Of a DNA stretch of 58,690 nt, positions 18,659-26,919 are shown one piece after another (position 1 is the stretch's first letter; each line of letters starts with the position of its first letter). This stretch comes from Halobacteriales archaeon QH_7_66_36 (GTDB lineage Archaea; Halobacteriota; Halobacteria; Halobacteriales; Haloarculaceae), in contig PXQV01000008.1 in NCBI GenBank assembly GCA_003021175.1, positions 1-58,690 of the forward strand, in the 5' to 3' direction. A program made the position numbers and the translations under genes. The notes beneath the pieces were generated by a model. The model was given only the letters and a program-made list of their open reading frames with translations, was not told where the DNA came from and did no database searches.

Positions 18659-19396
18659 ATGGAGACGCAGCCTGATCTCTCCGGACGAGTCGCGTTGGTG
18701 ACCGGGAGCGCACGTCGGGTCGGCCGAGAGGTGTTGCTCGCGCTGGCAGACCGGGGTGCGGACGTGGCCGTCCACTACCACACGAGCGAGGCGGCCGCCC
18801 GCGACACCGCCGCCGAGGCGCGCGATCGAGGCGTCGGGGCGACCGTCGTACAGGCCGACGTGACCGATCCCGAGGACGTCGATGCCGCGTTCGACGCCGT
18901 GGAGTCAGACCTCGGCACCGTCGACGTGCTCGTCAACTGCGTCGGCGACTTCGACGACCGCCGCTGGGACGAACTGTCGCTCGCCGACTGGCAGCGCGTG
19001 CTCGGGACGAACCTCTACGGGACGTATCTCTGCTCGCAGCGCGCGGTCGATCCGATGCGCGAACGGGGGTGGGGCCGCATCGTCAACTTCGGCTTCGCGG
19101 ACTGCGACCGGCGACACACGCCGCCGTCGAACTTCCCGTACTTCGTCGCGAAGACGGGCGTGCTCATGTTCACCCGGATGCTCGCGTACGACACACAGGA
19201 CGACGGCATCACCGTCAACGCCGTCTCGCCGTTCGCCGTCGAGAACACCGTCTCCGATATGAGCAGCTTCCCGCGCGGACGGGCCGCCGCGTTCGAGGAC
19301 ATCGTCGCACCGATCCTCTTCTTTGCGAGCGAGGACGCGAGCTATCTCTCCGGGGAGAACGTGGCCGTCGACGGTGGCCGCCTCCCGGAGGCGTGA
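18659..19396 (+). CDS. Short-chain dehydrogenase/reductase (pteridine-reductase-like)
   Basis: The 245-residue Rossmann enzyme has TGSARRVG at residues 15-22 (the arginines favour NADPH), NCVGDF, and the catalytic YFVAK (Y-x3-K). The N-terminal TGSARRVGREVLLALADRGADVAVHY resembles pteridine reductase/FolM-like members. The usual catalytic serine region reads NFGFADC, so the serine seems replaced, which may affect activity or substrate. The C-terminal SGENVAVDGG is standard. The ATG at 18659 fits the family; an earlier in-frame start would add non-homologous residues. Confidence 0.82.
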   Translation: METQPDLSGRVALVTGSARRVGREVLLALADRGADVAVHYHTSEAAARDTAAEARDRGVGATVVQADVTDPEDVDAAFDAVESDLGTVDVLVNCVGDFDDRRWDELSLADWQRVLGTNLYGTYLCSQRAVDPMRERGWGRIVNFGFADCDRRHTPPSNFPYFVAKTGVLMFTRMLAYDTQDDGITVNAVSPFAVENTVSDMSSFPRGRAAAFEDIVAPILFFASEDASYLSGENVAVDGGRLPEA

Positions 19397-19475
19397 GCGA
19401 CGGCGGTCGTCGTCGCTGTCGGCACGCCCGTCCCGAACCGACGAACGAAAGCGTTCAGCGAGTGTACCCCCGGTA

Positions 19476-20708
19476 ATGGACGTTCAGTTTCTGGGCGGGG
19501 CCCGCGAGGTCGGGCGGAGCGCCATCCTCGTCGACGACTCTCTGCTGCTCGATTTCGGGATGCTGACGGGTAATCCGCCGCAGTTTCCGGTGCGGACGCC
19601 GGAGCCCGACGCGGTCGTCGTGTCACACGGCCACCTCGATCACGTCGGGACGGTCCCGGCACTCCTCTCCGGTGACGCGCGGCCGCCGATCCACTGGACG
19701 CCGCCGACGTACCGGTTGACGCTCACGCTCGCGCGGGACACGCTCAAGCTACACGGTGGCTCGTACAACTGCCCGTTCACCGAGACCGACCTCAAGCGCG
19801 TCACGCAGGTCTCGGAGACGCACGGATACCGGGACACCTTCGAGGCGGCCGGCTACGAGGTGACGTTCTACAGCGCGGGCCACATCCCCGGGAGCGCGCA
19901 CGTGCTCGTCGACGGCGGCGAGACGCGACTGCTCTACACCGGTGACTTCCACACCGCCGACCAGCGGCTCGTCTCGGGAACGACGGCACGCCCCGAGGCC
20001 GACGTCGTCATCTGCGAGAGCACGTACGCCGACGCGGAGCGGGGCGACCGGTCCACGGTGGAGGCGCGGTTCGCGGAGAGCGTCGAGACGACGCTCTGGG
20101 AGGGCGGAACGGTCGTGGTCCCCGCGTTCGCCATCGGACGGACACAGGAGATGCTGCTCGTCTGTGCGGCACACGACATCCCCTGTTACGTCGACGGGAT
20201 GGGACAGCAGGTCACCGAGATGCTCCGGCAGTGCCCCGAGTTCGTCCGCGACGCCGACGCGCTCCGGCGCGCGAAGTCCCACGCGCGGTTCGTCACCGGC
20301 CGCGACGGCCAGCGCGAGCGCATCACCGACCAGACGGCGGCGATCATCACCACCAGCGGGATGCTCACCGGCGGCCCCGCGATGAGCTACATTCCCGAGA
20401 TCCGGGCGAATCCGGTGAACAAGATCGCGATGACCGGCTATCAGGTCGAAGGGACGCCCGGACGGGACCTCGTCGAGACGGGCAGCGCCGAGATCGACGG
20501 CCGCATGATGCCCGTCAGCGCACAGGTCGAGCAGTACGACTTCTCGGCACACGCCGACCGCGAGGGACTCCTCGGGTTTCTCGACGCGTACGAGGACTCG
20601 CGGGTGCTCGTCAACCACGGCGACCGCTGTGTCGCGTTCGCCGAGGAGCTGCGCGCCGACGGGTTCGACGCGACGGCACCCGAACGCGGGGAGCGAGTGG
20701 AGCTGTGA
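19476..20708 (+). CDS. Beta-CASP metallo-beta-lactamase RNase (aCPSF2-like)
   Basis: The 410-residue enzyme begins MDVQFLGGAREVGRSAILVD and has the metal motif HGHLDH (51-56), a later GHIPGSAHVL, YTGDFHTADQRLV, and a C-terminal FSAHADREGLLGFL. This is the archaeal CPSF/RNase J-like fold without N-terminal KH domains, so it fits aCPSF2 rather than aCPSF1. It probably works in RNA 3'-end processing or 5'-3' decay. All metal ligands seem present. The ATG at 19476 gives the standard N-terminus. Confidence 0.88.
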   Translation: MDVQFLGGAREVGRSAILVDDSLLLDFGMLTGNPPQFPVRTPEPDAVVVSHGHLDHVGTVPALLSGDARPPIHWTPPTYRLTLTLARDTLKLHGGSYNCPFTETDLKRVTQVSETHGYRDTFEAAGYEVTFYSAGHIPGSAHVLVDGGETRLLYTGDFHTADQRLVSGTTARPEADVVICESTYADAERGDRSTVEARFAESVETTLWEGGTVVVPAFAIGRTQEMLLVCAAHDIPCYVDGMGQQVTEMLRQCPEFVRDADALRRAKSHARFVTGRDGQRERITDQTAAIITTSGMLTGGPAMSYIPEIRANPVNKIAMTGYQVEGTPGRDLVETGSAEIDGRMMPVSAQVEQYDFSAHADREGLLGFLDAYEDSRVLVNHGDRCVAFAEELRADGFDATAPERGERVEL

Positions 20709-20749
20709 CGAGTCGTAACGCCGATACTCGCGGCGCGCGCAGAGCGGCC

Positions 20750-21319
20750 ATGCTACCCGACCCGAGCGCGACGCTGCTGGTCGACCTCGATGGGACGGTC
20801 GCCGACCAGCTCCCCCGCGTCTGTGAGTATCTCGACACCGCCCACGGGGTCGACATCACGCCCGGTGAGATCGACGCGTGGTCGTGGCCGGTCCCCGACC
20901 CCGCGCCGCACGCACACATCGGCGAGACCATCGCCGAACTGATGCAGGAGCGCCCCGAGTGGTTTCTGGGCTCGCTCGACCCGATACCGGGGGCCGTCGA
21001 CGGCCTGACCGCGCTCTCCGGTGCCGGCTACGAGATTCACGTCGCGACCCACCGCATTCCGGAGACGCACGCCGTCTCGAAGGCGTGGCTCGACGAGCAG
21101 GGCGTCCCGTACGACCGGTTCGTCCACGACGTGCCGGCGAACAAGGGACGGCTGGACGGCGACGTACTGCTCGACGACTACCACGCGAACGTGGCCGACG
21201 CGCTCGACGCGGGCACGGCGGGCGTGCTCGTCCGACAGCCGTACTCCGACCCGAGCGCCTGTGAGCCAGCGCCCGTCGCGGAGGGCTGGGACGACATCGT
21301 TGACCTGTTCGGCGTCTAG
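20750..21319 (+). CDS. HAD-superfamily 5'-nucleotidase-like phosphatase
   Basis: The 189-residue protein starts its HAD fold with LLVDLDGTVAD (nucleophile D and acid/base D of DxDGT), has a cap-like insertion, and ends with LLDDYHANV as the metal site. The arrangement resembles 5'(3')-deoxyribonucleotidase/NT5C-type phosphatases. The substrate is uncertain. It lies 41 nt after the beta-CASP gene on the same strand, and its 3' end overlaps the convergent gene by 4 nt. Confidence 0.75.
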   Translation: MLPDPSATLLVDLDGTVADQLPRVCEYLDTAHGVDITPGEIDAWSWPVPDPAPHAHIGETIAELMQERPEWFLGSLDPIPGAVDGLTALSGAGYEIHVATHRIPETHAVSKAWLDEQGVPYDRFVHDVPANKGRLDGDVLLDDYHANVADALDAGTAGVLVRQPYSDPSACEPAPVAEGWDDIVDLFGV

Positions 21320-22047
21320 TCGAGCAGGTCGGCCGGATCCGCCTCGATCGCCGTCTCCGCGACGGCCGACTCGTCGATGTCCGTCCGCGTCACCCGCGTC
21401 GACTCGCGCGTCTCGAACACCTGCTCGGTGTCTATCGCCGCCGTCTCGATAGCCTCGCGCACCTTCGACGCGTCGGGGCTGGACACCGTCTCCGGATCGA
21501 TACCGGCGTCCGCGAGCGCCGCGGTGACCGTCTCCTCGTCGCGCAGTTCGGTCCGCTCGTGCGTCGAGTGGCGCACCGCTCCGATGTCGCTCGCCACCTC
21601 CCGGTCTCGCGAGAGTCGCGCGGTCAACTCGTCGCGAACCGTCTTTCGACCGGCGTCGGCGGCGGCACGCAGGTCGGACAGCAGGACGTACAGGTCCGTG
21701 AGTTGGAGCGCGTTGAGGTCGTCGACGGCGGTCCCGTACTCGTCGAGCAGTCGCGCGGCCGCCAGCGCGTCCGCGAGGAACGCGTCGTCGACGTGCGTCG
21801 TCTCACCGGTGCCGTCCGGGTCGGCCGACTCGCTCCGGCCCGATGCCGCGGATGCTGCCGACGCGTCCCCCTGCTGGCGGCGTTTCGCGTCTCGGACGAA
21901 CGACGCGGCACCCTCGTAGCCGAGCGCGTCCCAGTCGTGGGCTGCGTCGTCGGTGCCGGAGACGTGGGCGGCGACCGACCGGATCCGATCCCGGTACGTG
22001 CAGTCGTCGACCGGGCAGGTGATCGGCTCGTACTCCGTCTCGCTCAT
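21316..22047 (-). CDS. Haloarchaeal protein with an N-terminal zinc-finger-like motif
   Basis: The 243-residue protein opens with CPVDDCTYRDRIRSVAAHVSG followed by H-rich residues, a C-x4-C...H...H arrangement like a C2H2 finger. A low-complexity Ala/Ser linker (about 60-85) and a helical acidic C-terminal half follow. I know no function. The finger could bind nucleic acid or another protein. The short intergenic stretch to the next gene has an AATAAACG stretch that could serve either direction. Confidence 0.6.
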   Translation of the reverse strand: MSETEYEPITCPVDDCTYRDRIRSVAAHVSGTDDAAHDWDALGYEGAASFVRDAKRRQQGDASAASAASGRSESADPDGTGETTHVDDAFLADALAAARLLDEYGTAVDDLNALQLTDLYVLLSDLRAAADAGRKTVRDELTARLSRDREVASDIGAVRHSTHERTELRDEETVTAALADAGIDPETVSSPDASKVREAIETAAIDTEQVFETRESTRVTRTDIDESAVAETAIEADPADLLD

Positions 22048-22124
22048 GTGTGAACGTGTCTGGTGGCGACGAATAAACGTTCGTAGGGAGTAGGCTCATG
22101 CGTTCTCGCGTGTTAGCATTACGC

Positions 22125-22517
22125 ATGGAATCGAACGGACGAACGCAGACGGGGAAGCAACCGGACCTGACCGACGCCGAACGCGCGGCGCTGCACGACC
22201 TTCGGCTCGGTCTCGAACACATCCACCGAGGCTACGGCCACCTGCTCGCCTTCCACCACCAGATCGGTCACGCGATGGACCGGTTCGCGGACGCGCGCGA
22301 CCACGACGAGTTCGCGAACCGGCTTCGCGACGAGCGACTGCCGGCCGGCGTCGTCGACGACCGCTGGACGTACGAGTTGGTCGAGGCGTTCGAGAACAAC
22401 TTCCTCGCCGACACCACCGCCTTCGAGCAGGCCATCCGGGACGCGCTGGCGGACGGCGCGGACCACGTCACCGAGCGCGAACAGCAGCGGCGGTGGCAGG
22501 TTCACGCGGAGGAGTAG
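22125..22517 (+). CDS. Conserved haloarchaeal hypothetical protein
   Basis: The 130-residue charged, helical protein has an LEHIHRGYGHLLAFHHQIGHAMDRF segment rich in histidine and no membrane segment. I do not recognise it. Two starts are possible: ATG 22125 (chosen, because the protein-like composition starts here) or ATG 22098, nine codons earlier. AATAAACG at 22072-22079 lies about 23 nt before 22098, so the longer form could be the leaderless one. Confidence 0.6.
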   Translation: MESNGRTQTGKQPDLTDAERAALHDLRLGLEHIHRGYGHLLAFHHQIGHAMDRFADARDHDEFANRLRDERLPAGVVDDRWTYELVEAFENNFLADTTAFEQAIRDALADGADHVTEREQQRRWQVHAEE

Positions 22518-22604
22518 TCGCCTTCCGTCTCCGGATAGTGAAAGCCGACAAGATCGTCGAGCCAGTCGCAGACGGGACGTGGAAAGGCGTCGCCCCTCGA
22601 CGGG

Positions 22605-22886
22605 CTACTCCGTCGCTGCCTCGACGGCGTCGGCTTCCTCCTCCAGCGCGGCGGCGAGTTCCCGCGCCTGCTCGGGGTCGAGTCGGAGTCGGTCGGCGTG
22701 TGTCGATAGCGTCTCCAGTTCGGTGTTGTCGAGCTCCAGCGCGAACTCGACGTGGTCGGGGTCGTGTCGGGGCGAGGTGACGTTCACCGTCGCGTACGCC
22801 GACTCGTCGAAGCCGTGGCCCTCTGCCTCCGCGTCGACGAGATCCAGCGTCGTGTACGCGTTCACGCGCATGATTCGGTCGGCCAT
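22605..22886 (-). CDS. DUF6360-like haloarchaeal protein
   Basis: The 93-residue acidic protein begins MADRIMRVNAYTTLDLVDAE and has GHGFDESAYATVNVTSPRHD, then a strand and a C-terminal helix rich in Glu/Ala. It resembles the small DUF6360 family of haloarchaea, whose function is unknown. It stands alone downstream of the helicase gene on the same strand, 49 nt away in the reverse direction. Confidence 0.65.
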   Translation of the reverse strand: MADRIMRVNAYTTLDLVDAEAEGHGFDESAYATVNVTSPRHDPDHVEFALELDNTELETLSTHADRLRLDPEQARELAAALEEEADAVEAATE

Positions 22887-22935
22887 ACGCCACCCTCGGT
22901 GCGTTCGGGCCTAAGCGTGACGCTGGCGGACGGTG

Positions 22936-25299
22936 CTACTCCACGCGAACGGTCCGGGTTTCGGTGACGGGCGCGAGCGGCAGGTCGGCGAACGCCACCG
23001 TGACGCGGAACGTCAACTCGTCCGGGTCGCCGCCGAAGACGCCGACGGGAAGCGTCGTCTCGCCGAGATACCGGGAGTCGGCCGTCATCTCGACGCCGTT
23101 GACGGTGACACGGACGCCGGCTTTCGCGCCCTCGCCGGTGTTGCGCACGGTGATGTCGTGCATCTCGCTGTCGCCGCGCCGAACGCTGTCGGGGAAGTCG
23201 CCCCAGTCGATTTCGACGGTCGGGAGGTCGTCGGCCTGCGCGACGACCCGCTCGGCGAGACCCTCGGAGAGGCCGGCCTCGACCAACCCCTCGACGCCGG
23301 CCGCGAGCACGTCCGCCGGCGTCGTCAGCCCGGCCGCCGCGAGCTTCGAGCCGCGGCCCGTTCCGACGCCGTCGATGGCGGTGAGACCGACCGCCTCCGC
23401 GGAGATGCCGTTCTCGACGCGCGCCTCGACGCGGCGAGCGACGTTGGCCGCGTACGGGCCGGCGAACCGTTCGAGGAACTCACGGAGCGCGGCGACCAGC
23501 CGGAGCGCGTTCTGTCGGATCACCCACGCGTCCGACTGGAGTTCGCCGGGCGTGGTGCCGTCCATCGACGCCCGCAGGATTGCGAGCACCTTCCGGTTGC
23601 CGGGGTCGAGGTCGTCGCCGTCAGCGAGGACGGCACGCACCGCGTCGCGCTCGTCGCGGCGCGCGCTCACGCTGTCGAACTCCGCCGCGTCTGCCACCGC
23701 TCGCAGTACGTCGTCGTCGGTGAGTTCACCGCTTCCTTCGGCAGCGCCGTCTGCCAGCCGTTTGAACGCCTCGGCCGTCTCTAATCGGAGGTAGAACTTC
23801 GAGGTGAGACGGCCGAGCGGCGTCCCCTCGACGCGGAGTTCGGCGTCCGTCTCGACGAAGCCACCCTCGACGAGGTCCTGTAGCGTCTCGCGGACGCGCT
23901 CGCGGAGTTTGCCGCCGAACTGGTACTGTTCCGGGGCCGACTGCGCGCGGACGTAGTAGAACGTCGTCTCCAGCCACCCCATCACGTCGTCCAGATCGCG
24001 CACCGTGCCGAGGGCTATCTCCGCGTTGAGGTGGGCCTCCAGCTCGGCGGCGAGCCGCGACTCTATCTCCTTGCCGTCGCGGAGTAGGTCGCGGTAGCGC
24101 GCCGCGTCGCCGCCCTCGCAGATGACGTGCGCGTGGCCCTTGTCGTCGTAGCCGGGGCGGCCCGCGCGCCCGAGCATTTGGAGCACGTCGAGCGGACTCA
24201 TGTCCACCTCGCCCTCCAGCGGGTCGTGGAGCTTCGTGTCACGGATGACGACGCACCGCGCGGGGAGATTCACCCCCCACGCGAGCGTCGAGGTGGAGAA
24301 GAGCACCTGCACCTTCCCCTGCTTGAACCACTCCTCGACCGCGTTCTTGTCCTCGCGCGAGAGCCCGGCGTGGTGGAAGGCGACGCCGTCGACGACTGAC
24401 TGCCGGAGCGTCTCGTTGCGCAGGTCGTTCGCCGCCGTGTGGAGGTCGTAGTCGCCCCGCGCACCGATGTCGATGTCGCGCTCGGCGAGCACGTCCCGGG
24501 CCTTTTTCGCCGCCTGCACCGTGTCCTGTCGCGAGGAGACGAACACGAGCGCCTGTCCGTCCGCCTCGACGTGTGGCTGTGCGAGGTCGAGCGCGCGGTA
24601 GAGCCGGCGATACTTGTCCTGAAAGGCGTTCTCGCCGGAGGCGTACGTCTCGACGCTCGCGTGCAACGGAACGGGTCGGTAGTCGTCGCCGAACTCGAAG
24701 GTGCACGCCTCGGGCGCGTCGAGCCACGCGGCCACGTCGCCGACGTTCGGCATCGTCGCCGACAGCGCGACGATGCGGGGATCACAGAGCCGACGAAGGC
24801 GGGCGACCGTCACCTCCAACACGGCCCCGCGCTCGTCGGAGTCGAGCAGATGCACCTCGTCGATGACACAGCAGTCGACGCCCGTGACGAACGAGTAGCG
24901 ACTGGTGTCGTGTTTCCGGGTGGCGGAGTCGGCCTTCTCCGGCGTCATCACGAGGATGTCCGCGCGCTCGGCGCGGCGCGGGTTGAGGTCGCGCTCGCCC
25001 GTCACGACGTAGACGGAGTAGCCCATCTCCTCGAAGCGGTCCCACTCGGCCTCCTTCTCGTTGGTGAGCGCGCGCAGCGGCGCGAGAAACAGCGCCGTCC
25101 CGCCGGCGGCGAGCGTCTTGCAGATGGCGAGTTCCGCGAGCGCGGTCTTGCCGCTGGCCGTCGGCGCGCTCACGACGACGTTGTCGTCGCGGTCGAGAAT
25201 CGCCGGCAGTGCGGCCGACTGCATCCGGTTGAACTCGTCGAAGCCGAACGCGTCGGCGAACTCCGGCACCGCGTCCGCGACGTCGTAGGTCGATGCCAC
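22936..25299 (-). CDS. Hel308/Ski2-like superfamily 2 helicase with C-terminal beta-sandwich
   Basis: The 787-residue protein (GTG start at 25299) has Q-motif-like FNRMQSAALPAIL, Walker A APTASGKT (45-52), DEVH (147-150), SATMPN, and motif VI QMLGRAGRPG. A winged helix and a helix-hairpin-helix segment (LTAIDGVGTGRGSKLAAAG) follow, as in Hel308, which unwinds stalled forks. The last ~100 residues form an Ig-like beta-rich domain (HDITVRNTGEGAKAGVRVTV) not present in classical Hel308. An ATG at 25359 lies inside the preceding gene and is less likely. Confidence 0.88.
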   Translation of the reverse strand: MASTYDVADAVPEFADAFGFDEFNRMQSAALPAILDRDDNVVVSAPTASGKTALAELAICKTLAAGGTALFLAPLRALTNEKEAEWDRFEEMGYSVYVVTGERDLNPRRAERADILVMTPEKADSATRKHDTSRYSFVTGVDCCVIDEVHLLDSDERGAVLEVTVARLRRLCDPRIVALSATMPNVGDVAAWLDAPEACTFEFGDDYRPVPLHASVETYASGENAFQDKYRRLYRALDLAQPHVEADGQALVFVSSRQDTVQAAKKARDVLAERDIDIGARGDYDLHTAANDLRNETLRQSVVDGVAFHHAGLSREDKNAVEEWFKQGKVQVLFSTSTLAWGVNLPARCVVIRDTKLHDPLEGEVDMSPLDVLQMLGRAGRPGYDDKGHAHVICEGGDAARYRDLLRDGKEIESRLAAELEAHLNAEIALGTVRDLDDVMGWLETTFYYVRAQSAPEQYQFGGKLRERVRETLQDLVEGGFVETDAELRVEGTPLGRLTSKFYLRLETAEAFKRLADGAAEGSGELTDDDVLRAVADAAEFDSVSARRDERDAVRAVLADGDDLDPGNRKVLAILRASMDGTTPGELQSDAWVIRQNALRLVAALREFLERFAGPYAANVARRVEARVENGISAEAVGLTAIDGVGTGRGSKLAAAGLTTPADVLAAGVEGLVEAGLSEGLAERVVAQADDLPTVEIDWGDFPDSVRRGDSEMHDITVRNTGEGAKAGVRVTVNGVEMTADSRYLGETTLPVGVFGGDPDELTFRVTVAFADLPLAPVTETRTVRVE

Positions 25300-25339
25300 T
25301 ACCGACTCTCGGGAACGGGCCAAACAAAGGGGTTGCCAC

Positions 25340-26776
25340 TCACGCCGCCTCGGCGACATCCGACTCCTCGGTCTCGGTCGGGTCGGCCGCCGCGTGACGC
25401 ATCATACCACCGTGGACCGAGTAGCGGTAGTAGGCGGCGAGCCACAGCGCGGCCCCGATGTTCGAGATGGTGACCGCCCAGAAGACGGCCGTGACGCCGA
25501 CGGCGAGATACAGCACGCCGGCCGCCGCGATGGGGAGCCGAACGCCGCCGTACTGGAGCAGGGTCGAGACGAAGCTCACCCGTGAGCGGTCGGCGGCGTT
25601 GAACCCCGCCTCGAAGGTGTAGATGGCACCCAACGCCGGATAGCCGTACGCGAGGATCGTGAGATACTGCACCGTGAGCGCGAGCCCCTCGCCCGACAGC
25701 GTCGGCGCGAACGCCGTCGCGATGACGCCGGGAATCAGCCACTGTGCGACGCCGATGACCGTCAGCGCGCCGGCGGCGACGGCGACGGCCAGCCACGTGG
25801 TGCGGCGCGCCCGGCTCGCGTTGCCGGCCCCGAGGTTCTGCCCGATAACGCTCTGTGCGGCCTGTTGGAGCCCCTGTGGCGGAACGAACGCGATGGTCGC
25901 GACGCGCGCCCCGACGGTGTACGCGGCGAGACCGGCGGCCCCACCCCCGAGGAACACGAGCAGATAGATCGGGAGCCGAATGAGTTGACGGGTGCCCTGC
26001 TGAGCACCGACCGGACCGCCGACGCTGACGATGTCGCGGATCGCCTCGGGGTCGACCGTCGCGGCCGCGCGACGCAACATGCCGTCGTTGCGGCCGCGGG
26101 CGACGAACGTCAGGCCGACGACAGCGCCGGCGGCCGAACCGAGCACCGTCGCCAGCGCCGCCCCGGCGGCGGTCAGCCGCGGGAACGGCCCGATGCCGAA
26201 GATGAGCAGCGGGTCGAGGATCACGTTCGTGCCGAGCGCGACGAGATTCAGATACAGCGAGGCGCGGGAGTCACCCCACGCGACGAAGCCGCCGTTCTCC
26301 AGCGTGTCCGTGAACGCGAGCAGCGGGAGCCCCAGCGCGTACACGGAGAAGTACTGCACCGCGAAATCGAGGAGGCCGGCCTGATTCCCCGGCCGGAGCG
26401 AGGTGAACAGTTCCAGCAGCGGGCGCGCGGCCAGAAAGCCGGCGAGACCGACGACTGCACCGACGAGCAGCGACAGGCCGAGCCCGTTAGCGAGCGCCCG
26501 CCGTGCCCCCGATTCGTCGTCGCCGCCGACGCGCCGCGAGACGACCACCTGCGTGCCGACGAACGCGACGAAAGAGATCACCAGCGCGAGCCCGACGAGC
26601 GGGGCGGTGAAGCCGACCGCGGCCACCGCCTCCGGGCTCAGTCGTCCGAGAAACACCACGTCGACGATCTGCTGGACGACGAGAACGACGTTTTGCGCCA
26701 GTAACGGCACCGCAAGAACGAGGAGAGACCGGAGGAGATTCCCCTCGGTTATTTCCTCCGAAGAGACATCCAGCAT
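25340..26776 (-). CDS. MATE family efflux transporter
   Basis: The 478-residue membrane protein has about 12 helices and the MATE two-bundle layout. The first bundle contains VPLLAQNVVLVVQQIVDVVFLG and VAAVGFTAPLVGLAL; the second contains GAQQGTRQLIRLPIYLLVFLGG. MATE exporters use Na+ or H+ gradients to extrude drugs and metabolites. The ATG at 26776 matches family N-termini, and an AT-rich promoter region (AAAGTTAATG on the minus strand) lies about 30 nt upstream. The helicase gene follows 40 nt downstream. Confidence 0.88.
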   Translation of the reverse strand: MLDVSSEEITEGNLLRSLLVLAVPLLAQNVVLVVQQIVDVVFLGRLSPEAVAAVGFTAPLVGLALVISFVAFVGTQVVVSRRVGGDDESGARRALANGLGLSLLVGAVVGLAGFLAARPLLELFTSLRPGNQAGLLDFAVQYFSVYALGLPLLAFTDTLENGGFVAWGDSRASLYLNLVALGTNVILDPLLIFGIGPFPRLTAAGAALATVLGSAAGAVVGLTFVARGRNDGMLRRAAATVDPEAIRDIVSVGGPVGAQQGTRQLIRLPIYLLVFLGGGAAGLAAYTVGARVATIAFVPPQGLQQAAQSVIGQNLGAGNASRARRTTWLAVAVAAGALTVIGVAQWLIPGVIATAFAPTLSGEGLALTVQYLTILAYGYPALGAIYTFEAGFNAADRSRVSFVSTLLQYGGVRLPIAAAGVLYLAVGVTAVFWAVTISNIGAALWLAAYYRYSVHGGMMRHAAADPTETEESDVAEAA

Positions 26777-26919
26777 CGGGCGAGTCCTTCTGTCAGCAGC
26801 TACATTAACTTTCGCAATAATATCGGTGAATAACACCCAGTGTAGCGCCGGACGGAACCGTTCCGGCCGTCGAAGTCCGGCAACAGAGCGACGGGCAGCG
26901 CCGACAGGCGACCGAACGG

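Noticed and set aside
22518-22604. Minus-strand peptide tail reading FPRPVCDWLDDLVGFHYPE between two small genes
   Set aside because: It looks somewhat protein-like but has no start codon in frame before it meets neighbouring coding sequence. It is too short to support even as a remnant.
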